Below, in pieces: positions 8,843 to 19,456 of a stretch of DNA of 41,861 nt (its first letter is position 1; each line of letters starts with the position of its first letter). The notes under the pieces were generated by a model. It ran no database searches. It had not been told where the DNA came from and saw only the letters and a program-made list of their open reading frames with translations. Source of the stretch: Microbacteriaceae bacterium (GTDB taxonomy: Bacteria; Actinomycetota; Actinomycetes; Actinomycetales; Microbacteriaceae); assembly GCA_025464815.1 (NCBI GenBank), contig JAODMW010000059.1, positions 1 to 41,861 of the forward strand. The letters run 5' to 3'. Position numbers and translations under genes: made by a program.

Positions 8843-10506
8843 TGCCGGGCTCGAACCCGGCGACGGATTTCTCGGTCGCCGTTCTGGGGGAGTTGATCAG
8901 ACGCGGCGTGCGCGACATCGTGCTCTGCCCCGGCTCGAGGTCGCAGGCCCTCGCCCTGGCCGCCGCGGCTTTCGACGCCGCTGACCTCGTGCGCCTTCAC
9001 GTGCGCATCGATGAACGTGTGGCCGGTTTCCTGGCGCTCGGCCTCGCCGTCGAGACCGGCAGCCCGGTCGTCGTGATGACGACCTCGGGAACGGCGGTGG
9101 CGAACTTGCATCCCGCGGTGCTGGAGGCGCATCATTCCGGCGTTCCGCTCATCCTGCTGACTGCCGACCGCCCGCCGGAGCTACGCGGAATCGGCTCCAA
9201 CCAGACGACCGATCAGCTGGGGATCTACGGATCGGCGGTCACCTGGATGCGCGAGGTCGAGGCTCCGAGCGCCACCGGCTTCGATCCCGACTACCCGGGC
9301 GAACTCGCGCACGAGGCTTTCTCCGCGGCTGCAGGACACTCCTCACCCCCCGGACCGGTGCAACTCAACATAGGATTCCGGGAGCCGCTGTCGGGGCCGG
9401 TCGCACAACTGCCCGAGCTGGATGCTCACGGCTGGCTCCCGGGGCGTGCGGCGAAAGCGACCGTCGTCGACCACGCGCCGAACACCATCGTCATCGCCGG
9501 CCACGGCGCGGGACCCGCGGCGGAGGCCTTCGCGCGGTCGCTCGGCGTCCCGTTGCTCGCCGAGGTATCCAGCGGCTCGCGGTTCGGGCCGAACCTCGTC
9601 GTCGCCTATCGCGAGCTGCTGAACGATGTCGAGTTCGGCGGTCGGGTGCGGCGCGCCTTCGTGTTCGGGCATCCGACTCTCAGCCGTGAGGTGCCGACGC
9701 TGCTGCAGCGCGACACCGTGGAGACCCATATCGTGCGCGGGTCGGCCGCGGAGGCCTACAACCCCGGGCATCGGGCGGTCGGCATCCACGAGGTGCTCGT
9801 GCACGAAGGCGACCCCGACGACTCGCGGGAGGCGCGCGCCTGGCTCGGCAGCTGGGTGCACGCGAGCCGCGACATCCTCGAGGCCGACGCGCTTTCGGTG
9901 CCTGCGGGCAAGCGTCCCGGCGACTTCGCGCGCGAGCAGCTGGCGGCCTTCCGCGAACCCGTCACCAGACGGATGCTCGTGGAAGCGATGTGGCGCAGCA
10001 CCTGGCCGCACGATCGGCTCGTGCTCGGGGCATCCCGTCTCATCAGGGTCGCGGATGCCGTGCTGCCGGGCAAGAAGATCCCGGTTCACGCGAACCGCGG
10101 CCTCGCCGGCATCGACGGGACCATCTCGACCGCGCTCGGAATCGCCATCGCGAGCCAGCACGGCGCGGGCGCCGTCGGAGTCACCCGCGTACTGCTCGGC
10201 GATCTGGCGACCCTGCACGATGCCGGCGCGCTGCTCTTCGGCCCGGGTGAGGTGAAGCCGCGCATCCAGGTCATCGTCGGCAACGACGGCGGCGGCACCA
10301 TCTTCGACGGGCTCGAGGTCGCAACGACCGCTCCGAAAGACGCCTTCGACCGGGTGCTCTACACGCCGCAGTCGGTGGATTTCGGTGCGCTCGCCGCGGC
10401 CTACGGCTGGGACTACCGCGCCGCGACCAACCGCGGAGAGCTCGACGAGGCGCTCTCCGCAACCGGCGGTGCCACGATCATCGAAGTGCCGCTGTCGCGC
10501 GAGTAG
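8842..10506 (+). CDS. menD: 2-succinyl-5-enolpyruvyl-6-hydroxy-3-cyclohexene-1-carboxylate synthase
   Basis: [79 protein letters not shown] motifs. Confidence 0.95.
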   Translation: MPGSNPATDFSVAVLGELIRRGVRDIVLCPGSRSQALALAAAAFDAADLVRLHVRIDERVAGFLALGLAVETGSPVVVMTTSGTAVANLHPAVLEAHHSGVPLILLTADRPPELRGIGSNQTTDQLGIYGSAVTWMREVEAPSATGFDPDYPGELAHEAFSAAAGHSSPPGPVQLNIGFREPLSGPVAQLPELDAHGWLPGRAAKATVVDHAPNTIVIAGHGAGPAAEAFARSLGVPLLAEVSSGSRFGPNLVVAYRELLNDVEFGGRVRRAFVFGHPTLSREVPTLLQRDTVETHIVRGSAAEAYNPGHRAVGIHEVLVHEGDPDDSREARAWLGSWVHASRDILEADALSVPAGKRPGDFAREQLAAFREPVTRRMLVEAMWRSTWPHDRLVLGASRLIRVADAVLPGKKIPVHANRGLAGIDGTISTALGIAIASQHGAGAVGVTRVLLGDLATLHDAGALLFGPGEVKPRIQVIVGNDGGGTIFDGLEVATTAPKDAFDRVLYTPQSVDFGALAAAYGWDYRAATNRGELDEALSATGGATIIEVPLSRE

Positions 10507-10516
10507 CATCGGCGCC

Positions 10517-11368
10517 ATGGCACAGTCAGCGTGGAAATCCAGCCCGGGCGAGCTTCTCAGGGTCGAGCAGGGCTTCGTTCTCGCCGATATCGACACCTTC
10601 TCGACCCCCGGCATCAGCGGCGGCAAGAAGACCGGCGAGAAGATCCTCGCCAAGCGCGCTGCCGAGCTGAACGACCTGCAGGAGCGGATGTGGGCGGAGA
10701 GCCGCTACGGGGGTCGACGATCGCTGCTGCTCGTGCTGCAGGCGATGGACACGGCCGGCAAGGGTGGCATCCTCGAACATGTCGTCGGCGCGATCAGTCC
10801 CGAAGGCGTCAGGGCTTACGCATTCAAGAAGCCCACCGAGGAGGAACTCGCCCACGACTTCCTCTGGCGCGTACGCAAGCAGTTGCCGACGCCCGGGGTG
10901 GTCGGTGTCTTCGACCGTTCCCACTATGAGGATGTGCTCATCGGCCGGGTGCGCAATCTCGCCGAACCGGCCGTGATTGCACAGCGTTACGCGCAGATCG
11001 CCGAGTTCGAGCAGGAGGTCGTCGCGAGCGGCACCACCATCGTGAAGGTCATGCTCCACATCAGCGAGGCCGAGCAGAAGGCGAGGCTCACCGACCGACT
11101 CGAGCGCACCGACAAGCAGTGGAAGTACAACCCGGGCGACCTCGACGAACGCGCCCTCTGGCCGCAGTATCAGGAGGCATACCAGCTCGCCGTGCAGAAG
11201 ACGTCGACAGTGGATGCCCCGTGGTTCGTCGTTCCCGCCGATCACAAGTGGTACGCCCGCATCGCCGTGCAGCAACTGCTGCTCGATGCCCTTCGCGGAA
11301 TGAAGCTGGACTGGCCGCGGGTCGACTACGACGTGGAGGCGGAGAAGGCGCGGTTGCGTGCGGGTTGA
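10517..11368 (+). CDS. polyphosphate kinase 2 family protein
   Basis: LLLVLQAMDTAGKGGILEHVVGAISPEGV (Walker A-like), GVFDRSHYEDVLIGRV; ATG at 10517 preferred over the 10385 ORF start, which overlaps menD. Confidence 0.92.
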   Translation: MAQSAWKSSPGELLRVEQGFVLADIDTFSTPGISGGKKTGEKILAKRAAELNDLQERMWAESRYGGRRSLLLVLQAMDTAGKGGILEHVVGAISPEGVRAYAFKKPTEEELAHDFLWRVRKQLPTPGVVGVFDRSHYEDVLIGRVRNLAEPAVIAQRYAQIAEFEQEVVASGTTIVKVMLHISEAEQKARLTDRLERTDKQWKYNPGDLDERALWPQYQEAYQLAVQKTSTVDAPWFVVPADHKWYARIAVQQLLLDALRGMKLDWPRVDYDVEAEKARLRAG

Positions 11369-11398
11369 GTAGCGCCGTCTACGGCGCGTATCGAAACC
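11363..11398 (-). repeat. REP-like palindromic repeat, inverted copy
   Basis: ggttgagtagcgccgtctacggcgcgtatcgaaacc, reverse complement of the unit family at 11416; overlaps the PPK2 stop codon. Confidence 0.75.
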
Positions 11399-11415
11399 TC
11401 CGTCACCGTGAGTGA

Positions 11416-11565
11416 GGTTTCGATACGGGCGCTGAGCGCCCTACTCAACCCGCTCAACCCGGTTTCGATACGGGCGCTGAGCGCCCTACTCAACCCGCTC
11501 AACCCGGTTTCGATACGGGCGCTGCGCGCCCTACTCAACCCGCTCGGCAGCGCCCTACTCAACCC
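11416..11565 (+). repeat. REP-like repeat array (units 11416-11450, 11461-11495, 11506-11540, plus partial copy)
   Basis: repeated ggtttcgatacgggcgctgagcgccctactcaacc units, each with an internal gggcgctgagcgccc palindrome. Confidence 0.85.
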
Positions 11566-11567
11566 GC

Positions 11568-12830
11568 TCAACCCGCGAGGGCCTCGACGATCGGTCGGAA
11601 CTTCATTCGGGTCTCGAGCAGTTCGCGCTCCGGCACCGACTCGGCGACTATGCCCGCGCCGGCATATGCCGTGATCGTGCCGGAAGCGGAGACCTGCGCG
11701 CTCCGCAGCGCCACCGCCCACTCGCCGTCGCCGTCCGCGCCGACCCAGCCGACCGGTCCGGCGTAGCGGCCGCGGTCGAACGGCTCCAGTTCATCGATCA
11801 GCCGGAGAGCATCGCTCGTCGGCGTGCCAGCGACTGCGGCGGTGGGGTGCAGCGTCGCGATCAGGTCGAGCGACGTCGAACCGTCGGTGAGATCGCCGTC
11901 GACATCGCTCGCGAGATGCCAGAGGTTGGGTAGCTTGAGAGTGAATGGCAGCTCGCTCGCCGTGACATTGGGACTGTGGGCGCGCAGTGAGGCGAGCACG
12001 CTCTGCACGGCGAACTGATGCTCGTCCTGGTCTTTCGCCGACGTCGCGAGTGCCGTCGCGGCATCCTGGTCGGAACGCTCGTCGGTGCCGCGCGCCGCGC
12101 TGCCCGCGAGCACCCGTGCCGAGACCGAGCGGTCGTCGACGCTCACCAGGGTCTCCGGGCTCGAGCCGATGAAACCGTCCACGCTGAACGTCCAGCAGTC
12201 GGGATAGCCGAGGGCGAGGGTGGCGATGAGGGAGCGGAGGTCCGCGTCATCCGGGATCCGGCCGACGATCTCGCGGGCGAGCACGACCTTGCTGAGCTCA
12301 TGACTGCGGATGCGGGCGACCGCGGATGCGACAGCCTCGCGGTAGTCGTCGGCGGACATGGTGCCCGGCTGCAGCGCCACACGAAACGGATCATCGACCG
12401 GATCGATAGCCGGGATCGAGAGAGGCGGGAGCTCACCGACGCCGATGCGGGTGATCCAGCTCTGGCCCTTGTCGCGCCCGATGATCACGGAGGGAACGAT
12501 GAGCACGCTGGTCTGGGCGGAGTGGTCGGAGAACGCGAAGCTGCCCATCGCGATGAGTCCGGTGCCGGTGCGGGCGAGCGGATCCGTCACCGTCGCGGCC
12601 GCGACGACCCGCTGCCAGGCGGCGGCCGCATCCGTGATCCTGGTCGGACCCGCGAGCTCGAGTCGCAGTGCTTCGCCGAGCCCGACGAGGCCGAAACCGC
12701 GGCGCATCCAGAGCAGCGGATGCCGACGATCGAGCATCGGGACGAGCGGCCCGAGATCGGCCGTTTCGGTCGTCTCGACCGTGAGCGACGGTACCGGAAT
12801 CGCAGGGTTCGAGGGTGCGGAGCCGGTCAC
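11568..12830 (-). CDS. menF: isochorismate synthase
   Basis: chorismate-binding motifs SKVVLAREIVG, SSPETLVS, LIATLHPTAAVAGTPTSDALRLIDELEPFDRGRYAGPVGWV. Confidence 0.93.
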   Translation of the reverse strand: MTGSAPSNPAIPVPSLTVETTETADLGPLVPMLDRRHPLLWMRRGFGLVGLGEALRLELAGPTRITDAAAAWQRVVAAATVTDPLARTGTGLIAMGSFAFSDHSAQTSVLIVPSVIIGRDKGQSWITRIGVGELPPLSIPAIDPVDDPFRVALQPGTMSADDYREAVASAVARIRSHELSKVVLAREIVGRIPDDADLRSLIATLALGYPDCWTFSVDGFIGSSPETLVSVDDRSVSARVLAGSAARGTDERSDQDAATALATSAKDQDEHQFAVQSVLASLRAHSPNVTASELPFTLKLPNLWHLASDVDGDLTDGSTSLDLIATLHPTAAVAGTPTSDALRLIDELEPFDRGRYAGPVGWVGADGDGEWAVALRSAQVSASGTITAYAGAGIVAESVPERELLETRMKFRPIVEALAG

Positions 12831-12899
12831 GATGCAAGCCTATCCCGCCCTTTCCAGCGGCCCGCTGGCCACCAGAGACGCTGAACTAGACTGGACGGC

Positions 12900-13685
12900 G
12901 TGGCCAAGGCAGATTTGAGCAAGCAACCCAGGGAGGTTGCCGAAATGTTCGACGGGGTCGCCAAGCACTACGACCGTACGAACTCCGTTCTCTCGATGGG
13001 CAATTCACTCATCTGGCGCGCGGCCACGGTGCGCGCCGTCGCTCCCCGGTCGGGCGAGCGCATTCTCGACATCGCGGCGGGTACCGGAACGAGCTCCGCC
13101 GCGCTGGCAAAATCCGGCGCCGAGGTCGTGGCCGCCGATTTCTCCGCCGGCATGATCGAGGTCGGTCGTAAGAAACATCCGAACATCGTCTTCGTCGAAG
13201 CCGACGCCATGGCACTGCCGTTCAAGGCGAATGAGTTCGACGCCGTCACGATCTCTTTCGGGCTGCGCAACATCGAAGACCCCAAGAAGGCGCTCGCCGA
13301 GATGTACCGGGTGCTCAAGCCGGGCGGCCGCCTCGTGGTCTGCGAATTCTCCAAGCCACCGCGGGCGCTGTTCCGCGCGGGCTATGCGGCCTACATGCGG
13401 TACATCATGCCGACGATCGTCGATGCGGCGAGCTCGAATCCCGAGGCCTATACCTACCTCGCCGACTCGATCCGGGAGTGGCCCGACCAGGTCACACTGA
13501 GCCAGTGGATCCGCGGAGCAGGCTTCACCCGCGTCGCGTATCGCAATCTCACCGTCGGCGTCGTCGCCCTGCACCGCGGGCGCAAGCCGGCGCGTACACG
13601 CGCCTCCCGTTCGAAGGCTGCCACCCGGCAGACGTCCACTCCGGCCGCATCCGAGCCAAACGACACCGCGGCTCCGAAGCCCTAG
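12900..13685 (+). CDS. menG: demethylmenaquinone methyltransferase (UbiE/MenG family)
   Basis: MFDGVAKHYDRTNSVLSMG, ILDIAAGTGTSS, FGLRNIEDPKKALAEMYRVLKPGGRLVVCEFSKP. Confidence 0.95.
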   Translation: MAKADLSKQPREVAEMFDGVAKHYDRTNSVLSMGNSLIWRAATVRAVAPRSGERILDIAAGTGTSSAALAKSGAEVVAADFSAGMIEVGRKKHPNIVFVEADAMALPFKANEFDAVTISFGLRNIEDPKKALAEMYRVLKPGGRLVVCEFSKPPRALFRAGYAAYMRYIMPTIVDAASSNPEAYTYLADSIREWPDQVTLSQWIRGAGFTRVAYRNLTVGVVALHRGRKPARTRASRSKAATRQTSTPAASEPNDTAAPKP

Positions 13686-13718
13686 GGCTTCGTCGCTCCC
13701 AGACGTTAGGTTGAGACA

Positions 13719-14795
13719 GTGACTCCCAGCGTGCCGCTCACCAGGCGCAGCAATAGCCTCACCTCCGCGCTCGGCCTGGGCGAGAAGCTCTTCTCGTCGG
13801 CGAGTGAACGCCGGTTCGCCGATGCGATCGAAGCGGGACTCGACGCCGTCGAAGCAGGCCTGCTGCGCGAGATGTCCTTCGCCGACAACCTTGCGGATGT
13901 CACGAGCCGCTACCTGCTCGAAGCCGGCGGCAAGCGCGTGCGCCCCACCCTCACCCTGCTGACCGCGCAGCTCGGCAATGGCAACAACGACAGCGTGATC
14001 ACCGCCGCAGAGGCGCTCGAGATCACTCACCTCGCCTCCCTTTATCACGATGACGTGATGGATGAGGCGAATATGCGCAGGGGCGTTCCGAGCGCGCAGA
14101 ACGTCTGGGGCAACTCGGTCGCGATCCTCACCGGCGACCTGCTGTTCGCGCGGGCGAGCAAGTTGATGTCGACGCTCGGCGAGCGGGCGATCATCCTGCA
14201 GGCCGACACCTTCGAGCGGCTCTGCCTCGGGCAGCTGCACGAAACCATCGGACCGCGTGATGGCGAGGACCCGATCGCGCACTACATCCAGGTGCTGGCC
14301 GATAAGACGGGTTCCCTCATCGCCGCGGCGGCCGAGATGGGTGTGATCTTCGGCGACGCCCCCGAGGAGTTGCGCAAACCCGTCATGATCTTCGGCGAGA
14401 AGATCGGCGTTGCCTTCCAACTCGTCGACGACGTGATCGACCTCTCCCCGGCCTCCGAGACCACCGGCAAGACCGCGGGAACCGATCTGCGTTCCGGTGT
14501 CTCGACCCTTCCGCTGCTCTACCTGCGCGAGCTCGCAACGACGGATCCGGATGCCGCGGAGCTCCTGGCCCGCATCGAGCGCGACGTGAACGCGGCCCAC
14601 TATGGCGAAGCGGATGAGCGGGAACTCGTCACCGCCGTTGCGGAACTGCGGGAGCACGAGGTCACCCGCAAGACGCTCGACGAGGCGCGTCGCTGGTCGC
14701 GGGACGCGGTCGACGCACTCGCGCCGCTACCCGAAGGACCGGTCAAGAAGGCTCTCACCCGCTTCGCCGAAACGATCGTCGAGCGCTCGAACTGA
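13719..14795 (+). CDS. polyprenyl synthetase family protein (long-chain prenyl diphosphate synthase)
   Basis: GGKRVRPTLTLLTA, LASLYHDDVMDEANMRRG (DDxxD), FQLVDDVIDLS. Confidence 0.93.
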   Translation: MTPSVPLTRRSNSLTSALGLGEKLFSSASERRFADAIEAGLDAVEAGLLREMSFADNLADVTSRYLLEAGGKRVRPTLTLLTAQLGNGNNDSVITAAEALEITHLASLYHDDVMDEANMRRGVPSAQNVWGNSVAILTGDLLFARASKLMSTLGERAIILQADTFERLCLGQLHETIGPRDGEDPIAHYIQVLADKTGSLIAAAAEMGVIFGDAPEELRKPVMIFGEKIGVAFQLVDDVIDLSPASETTGKTAGTDLRSGVSTLPLLYLRELATTDPDAAELLARIERDVNAAHYGEADERELVTAVAELREHEVTRKTLDEARRWSRDAVDALAPLPEGPVKKALTRFAETIVERSN

Positions 14796-14819
14796 GCGAT
14801 TCTTGTGGGTCGAGAGCCG

Positions 14820-14854
14820 GTTTCGATACGGGCGCTGAGCGCCCTACTCAACCC
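14820..14854 (+). repeat. REP-like repeat, solitary copy
   Basis: ggtttcgatacgggcgctgagcgccctactcaacc, identical to units at 11416 and 11461. Confidence 0.85.
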
Positions 14855-14886
14855 ACAAGAGCTCAACCCACAAGAGAAGGACAACT

Positions 14887-16248
14887 ATGACGAAACTGAG
14901 ACTCGCCATTGTCGGGGCCGGTCCTGCCGGGATCTATGCCGCGGACATCCTGCTCAAGACGGAGCGCGGCTTCGACGTTTCGATCGACCTTTTCGAGCAG
15001 CTGCCGGCACCCTACGGGCTCGTACGCTACGGCGTCGCCCCGGACCACCCTCGCATCAAGGGCATCATCACGGCCCTGCGCGACGTGCTCGACACCGGTC
15101 GCATCCGGCTCTTCGGCAACGTGCTCTACGGGCGCGACGTCACCCTCGACGACCTCAAGCGGCACTACAACGCCGTGATCTTCGCGACCGGCGCGGTGCG
15201 GGATGCGGAGCTCGACATCCCGGGCATCCACCTGCCGGGCAGCTACGGCGCCGCCGATTTCGTGAGTTGGTACGACGGCCACCCCGACTTTCCACGCGAG
15301 TGGCCGCTCACCGCCAAAGAGGTCGCCGTCATTGGCAACGGCAACGTCGCGCTCGACGTCGCGCGCATGTTGGCCAAGCATCCGGATGACCTGCTCCCGA
15401 CCGAAATCCCGGTGAACGTCTACGAGGGGCTGGCTTCCTCATCCGTCACCGACGTGCACGTGTTCGGGCGCCGTGGCCCGATGCAGGTGAAGTTCACCCC
15501 GCTCGAGCTGCGGGAGCTGGGCGAGCTGCGCGACGTGGACATGATCGTGCACGACGAGGACTTCGACTACGACGAGGCTTCGAAAGCCGCGATCGCCAGC
15601 AACAAGCAGGTTTTCGTGATCGACAAGGTCTTCACGAAGTGGCGGGAGCGCGAGACGGGCAAGGCGTCGCGGCGGTTGCACCTGCACTTCTACGCGAAGC
15701 CGATCGAGGTCGTGGGCTCCGATCACGTCGAGGCGTTCAGGTACGAGCGCACCGAGCCGGATGGCGAGGGTGGCGTCCGCGGCACTGGCGAGGTCCGGGA
15801 GATCCCGATTCAGGCCGTCTACCGCGCCGTCGGGTACTTCGGTTCGCCGCTCGACCACATCCCCTTCGACGAAAAGCGCGGAGTGGTCCCGAACCGCGAG
15901 GGGCAGGTTCTCGACGACAACGACCAGCAGTTGCACGGCGTCTACGCGACGGGCTGGATCAAGCGAGGCCCCGTCGGGCTGATCGGCCACACCAAGAGCG
16001 ATGCGATGGAGACCGTCAAGCATGTGGTCAACGACCAGGCCAGCTGGTGGGCTCCCGCCCACCCGGACGAGGCATCCGTCATCGAATTGCTCGAGAGCCG
16101 CGGAGTGAAGTACACCAACCTCGACGGATGGCACCGGCTGGACCAGCACGAGCTCGCGCTTGGCGAGCCGCAGGGTCGCGTGCGCGTCAAGGTCGTGCCG
16201 CGCGAGGAGATGGTCGCTGTCTCGCGCGATGATGTCAGTTCGCAGTGA
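14887..16248 (+). CDS. fprA: FAD-dependent ferredoxin/adrenodoxin-NADP reductase (FprA-like)
   Basis: LRLAIVGAGPAGIYAADILL, APYGLVRYGVAPDHPRIKGI, VIGNGNVALDVARML, YATGWIKRGPVGLIGHTKSDA. Confidence 0.93.
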   Translation: MTKLRLAIVGAGPAGIYAADILLKTERGFDVSIDLFEQLPAPYGLVRYGVAPDHPRIKGIITALRDVLDTGRIRLFGNVLYGRDVTLDDLKRHYNAVIFATGAVRDAELDIPGIHLPGSYGAADFVSWYDGHPDFPREWPLTAKEVAVIGNGNVALDVARMLAKHPDDLLPTEIPVNVYEGLASSSVTDVHVFGRRGPMQVKFTPLELRELGELRDVDMIVHDEDFDYDEASKAAIASNKQVFVIDKVFTKWRERETGKASRRLHLHFYAKPIEVVGSDHVEAFRYERTEPDGEGGVRGTGEVREIPIQAVYRAVGYFGSPLDHIPFDEKRGVVPNREGQVLDDNDQQLHGVYATGWIKRGPVGLIGHTKSDAMETVKHVVNDQASWWAPAHPDEASVIELLESRGVKYTNLDGWHRLDQHELALGEPQGRVRVKVVPREEMVAVSRDDVSSQ

Positions 16249-16280
16249 CATCACGCTGAAGTGACATCACCAGTCACGGG

Positions 16281-17747
16281 CTACTGCACGGCGGACGTGA
16301 GGCGTGCAGTGTTGTCCAGCACCTTCGATCGCAGCGGCCGTGTGAGCCACTCGTCCAGGAAGAGCTCACGACTCTCATCGCGATAGCTCTGCTCCACCTC
16401 GCGCAACTGCTGCACGATGTGCCGGCCGCGCATCATGACCGAGATCTCGAAGTTGAGGCTGAAGGAGCGCATATCCATGTTGCTCGAGCCGATGACAGCC
16501 ACATCGTCGTCGATCGTGAAGTGCTTGGCGTGCAGCACGGTCGGGGTCTTATAGAGCCAGATCCGCACGCCCGCACGCAGCAGCGCCTCGTAGTAACTCC
16601 TCTGCGCGTGGAACACCACGGGCTGGTCGCCGACTTCGGACACGAAGAGCTGCACGTCCAGTCCGCGATAGGCCGCGTTGGTGATCGCGTAGAGCATCGA
16701 ATCATCCGGCACGAAGTAAGGGCTCGTGACGATGACCTTGTGCTGGGCGCCGTACAGCAGCGCGTTGAACAGACGCAGGTTGTTCTCGAGATCGAAACCC
16801 GGACCACTCGGCACCACCTGGGCATCCAAGGTGGCTGCACTCTTCTCTGGCGGCGTCCGCTCGGACTCGCGAAGCAGCAACTCGTTCGTTTCGCTGTACC
16901 AGTCGGTGACGAACAGCGCGTTCACGCCGGCCACGATGGGTCCCTCGAAACAGACCATGAGGTCCTTCCATTGCAGACTCCGTCGCAGGTTGCCGCGCTT
17001 GTTGTAGCTGCGATCGATCATGTTCTGCGAGCCCGTGAAGGCGACCAGCCCGTCGATGACGAGCAGCTTGCGGTGGTTGCGCAGGTCGGGGCGCTGATAC
17101 TTGCCGCGCAGCGGCTGCACGGGGAGCATCAGCCGCCACTCCACGCCGATCTTGCGGAGTTTGCGCAGGGTGCGGTGATAGCCGGGCGATCGTATCGACG
17201 CGATGTGATCGAGCAGTACCCGCACCGTCACTCCCCGTTGCACCGCGGCCTGGAGGGCATCGAAGAACGGTGTCGTCGTGTGGTCGAAGGCGAGGATGTA
17301 GAACTCGGCGTGCACGGACTTCCTGGCGTCGGATACGGCCGCGGTCATGGCGGCGAGCGACTCGGCGTATTCGGTGTAGAGCTTGGCCGTGTTGCCGCCG
17401 ACGAGCGGCATGGACCCGAGATTGCGGTTCAGCTCGACGATCGGTTCGAGCCAGGCGGGGAAGGTGGCGTCGCGAGCGACCTGGTCGATGCCCTCGGTGG
17501 TTTCGAGGATGTACTGGTTGATCTCGCGCTGCTTCTGCCGACGACGTTTCGGCAGCCGCGTGCTGCCGATGAGCAGGAACAGCAGGATGCCCAGAAACGG
17601 GATTAGGAAAATAGCGAGCAGCCAGGCGGTCGCCGTCTGCGGCTTGCGGTTCTGCGGAATGAAGATCACCGCGAACACCCTGATCGAGATGTCGACGAGC
17701 AGGGCGAGAACCGCGACGATCAGGGTGATGGTGCCGCTGTCTATCAT
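16281..17747 (-). CDS. cls: cardiolipin synthase (phospholipase D family)
   Basis: two HxK motifs (NHRKLLVIDGLVAFTGSQNM; LHAKHFTIDDDVAVIGSSNMDMRSF) and N-terminal TM segments. Confidence 0.93.
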   Translation of the reverse strand: MIDSGTITLIVAVLALLVDISIRVFAVIFIPQNRKPQTATAWLLAIFLIPFLGILLFLLIGSTRLPKRRRQKQREINQYILETTEGIDQVARDATFPAWLEPIVELNRNLGSMPLVGGNTAKLYTEYAESLAAMTAAVSDARKSVHAEFYILAFDHTTTPFFDALQAAVQRGVTVRVLLDHIASIRSPGYHRTLRKLRKIGVEWRLMLPVQPLRGKYQRPDLRNHRKLLVIDGLVAFTGSQNMIDRSYNKRGNLRRSLQWKDLMVCFEGPIVAGVNALFVTDWYSETNELLLRESERTPPEKSAATLDAQVVPSGPGFDLENNLRLFNALLYGAQHKVIVTSPYFVPDDSMLYAITNAAYRGLDVQLFVSEVGDQPVVFHAQRSYYEALLRAGVRIWLYKTPTVLHAKHFTIDDDVAVIGSSNMDMRSFSLNFEISVMMRGRHIVQQLREVEQSYRDESRELFLDEWLTRPLRSKVLDNTARLTSAVQ

Positions 17748-17781
17748 CTACATCCCGTCGATGGAGCGGCGGCGTTCCGGG

Positions 17782-18270
17782 CTAGCGGAAATTGACGAAT
17801 TGGAGGTCGACATCGAGGTCGGCACCCTTGAGCAGCGCCATCGTGGCCTGCAGGTCGTCGCGGCTCTTCGAGGTCACCCGCAATTCGTCTCCCTGGATCT
17901 GCGGCTTGACGCTCTTCGGGCCTTCGTCGCGGATGAGCTTGGAAATCTTCTTCGCGTCCTCGGAGGAGATGCCGTTCTTGAGCGACACGTCGATGCGGTA
18001 CTCCTTGCCGGAGGCATAGGGGTCGCCGGAGTCGAGGCTGCGCAGGCTGATGCCGCGCTTGATGAACTTCGCCTCGAGCACCTCGAGCACCGCCTTCACG
18101 CGGTCCTCGGATGAAGCCTTGAGCAGCAGCTTCTCGCCGCTCCAATCCACTTCCGCGCCGACATTCTTGAAGTCGTAGCGCTGCGCGATCTCCTTCTGCG
18201 CCTGGTGGAGGGCGTTGTCGGCCTCCATTTTGTCGACCTTGCTCACGATGTCAAAGGTTGGATCAGCCAT
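17782..18270 (-). CDS. yajQ: YajQ family (UPF0234) nucleotide-binding protein
   Basis: [34 protein letters not shown] and [21 protein letters not shown] region. Confidence 0.93.
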   Translation of the reverse strand: MADPTFDIVSKVDKMEADNALHQAQKEIAQRYDFKNVGAEVDWSGEKLLLKASSEDRVKAVLEVLEAKFIKRGISLRSLDSGDPYASGKEYRIDVSLKNGISSEDAKKISKLIRDEGPKSVKPQIQGDELRVTSKSRDDLQATMALLKGADLDVDLQFVNFR

Positions 18271-18298
18271 GCCAGCAGTTTAACGGGCGGCTCACGGG

Positions 18299-19069
18299 AT
18301 GATGGGAGACATCATGCGAATCCTCCGAACTCTGGCCATCGGGCTGGCGGCACTGGTGGTCTGCGGAGGAGTCGTCGCGGGCATCCTGATCTTTGCCGCT
18401 CCGCGGCCGGGTGGGAACCAGGCTGCGCCGGGGGACCTCCCACGGTTCGCCACGGAGGCCCCAGTCATCCGTGCTTCGGCTCCGGTCGGTGCGGGGGTCG
18501 CGGGTCTCGCCGATCCGGCCTGGATCGCCTCGACAGCGCGGGCGACCGGCATCCCTCCGCGCGCGCTGCAGGCCTATGCGGGCGTCGCGATCCAGGTGGC
18601 GGATGCAGGTACCGGATGCGGCATCGGCTGGAACACTCTCGCCGGCATCGGCGAGGTCGAGTCGCATCATGGCACGATCTTCGGCGGCACCCTCGACGCG
18701 AACGGCACTGCGACCCCACCGATCTACGGGGTGCCGTTGACCGGGGGTGCTTTTGCGAACATCCCCGATACCGACGGTGGCGCGATCGACGGCGACGCGA
18801 CGATCGACCGTGCTGTCGGTCCGATGCAGCTCATCCCGCAGACCTGGCGCAACTGGCACACCGATGCGAACGGCGACGGAGTCGAGAATCCGCAGAACAT
18901 CGACGACGCCACGATGGCCGCCGCCCACTATCTCTGTCGTGCGGGTGGCCAGCAACTCGGGCAGGAAGCCGGCTGGCGCAAGGCCGTGCTCGCCTATAAC
19001 GGTTCCGATGTGTACCTCGGCAACGTCATCCGCAACGCGACCGAATACGCCAAGGACGCCGCCAAGTAA
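18299..19069 (+). CDS. lytic transglycosylase domain protein (secreted/membrane anchored)
   Basis: N-terminal TM; GIGWNTLAGIGEVESHHG, VGPMQLIPQTWRNW, AAHYLCRAGG, AVLAYNGSDVYLGNVI. Confidence 0.88.
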   Translation: MMGDIMRILRTLAIGLAALVVCGGVVAGILIFAAPRPGGNQAAPGDLPRFATEAPVIRASAPVGAGVAGLADPAWIASTARATGIPPRALQAYAGVAIQVADAGTGCGIGWNTLAGIGEVESHHGTIFGGTLDANGTATPPIYGVPLTGGAFANIPDTDGGAIDGDATIDRAVGPMQLIPQTWRNWHTDANGDGVENPQNIDDATMAAAHYLCRAGGQQLGQEAGWRKAVLAYNGSDVYLGNVIRNATEYAKDAAK

Positions 19070-19249
19070 TGACAATGCGCCGCTTTGTTGTCCGTGCGGC
19101 CGTTACAACCACCGCACGGACAACAAACCGGCGCACCGATGCAGCGGACGAGCGTCGACTGCAACCGCTTGCGATTTTTCTGGGTGCTCTCACCCTGTAT
19201 CCTTGATTAGCGCGTTCCGCTGACCGGATACACTCGGTCGGGCGCACAT

Positions 19250-19331
19250 GGCAAGTTACCCAAGCGGCCAAAGGGATCTGACTGTAAATCAGCCGTCTTC
19301 GACTTCGGGGGTTCGAATCCCTCACTTGCCA
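19250..19331 (+). tRNA. tRNA-Tyr (GTA)
   Basis: ggcaagt/acttgcc acceptor pair, ctgactgtaaatcag anticodon arm, ggttcgaatcc T-loop. Confidence 0.95.
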
Positions 19332-19344
19332 CCGCAATAGATAT

Positions 19345-19378
19345 AAGGGCTCCGGGATTCTTTCGGAGCCCTTGTTCT
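19345..19378 (+). terminator. Rho-independent-like hairpin after tRNA-Tyr
   Basis: perfect 10-bp stem aagggctccg...cggagccctt followed by a short T-rich stretch. Confidence 0.7.
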
Positions 19379-19456
19379 ATTTCCGGAGCCGTTGGTGCAG
19401 CGGCACGTCGATTTGGACTTGGTTTCCGAATAGGACGCTGTTCAGACTTGCGACGC

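Noticed and set aside
11416-11565. Possible CRISPR array (regularly repeated units)
   Set aside because: Units are palindromic and almost directly adjacent (10-bp gaps of repeat-like sequence), with no unique spacers and no cas genes; a REP-like element fits better.
13005-14657. 550-aa minus-strand ORF and similar long antisense ORFs (e.g. 9343..10653, 772..1788, 15439..16254)
   Set aside because: Opposite to well-recognised genes (menG, prenyl synthase, menD, RHS, fprA); typical high-GC shadow ORFs.
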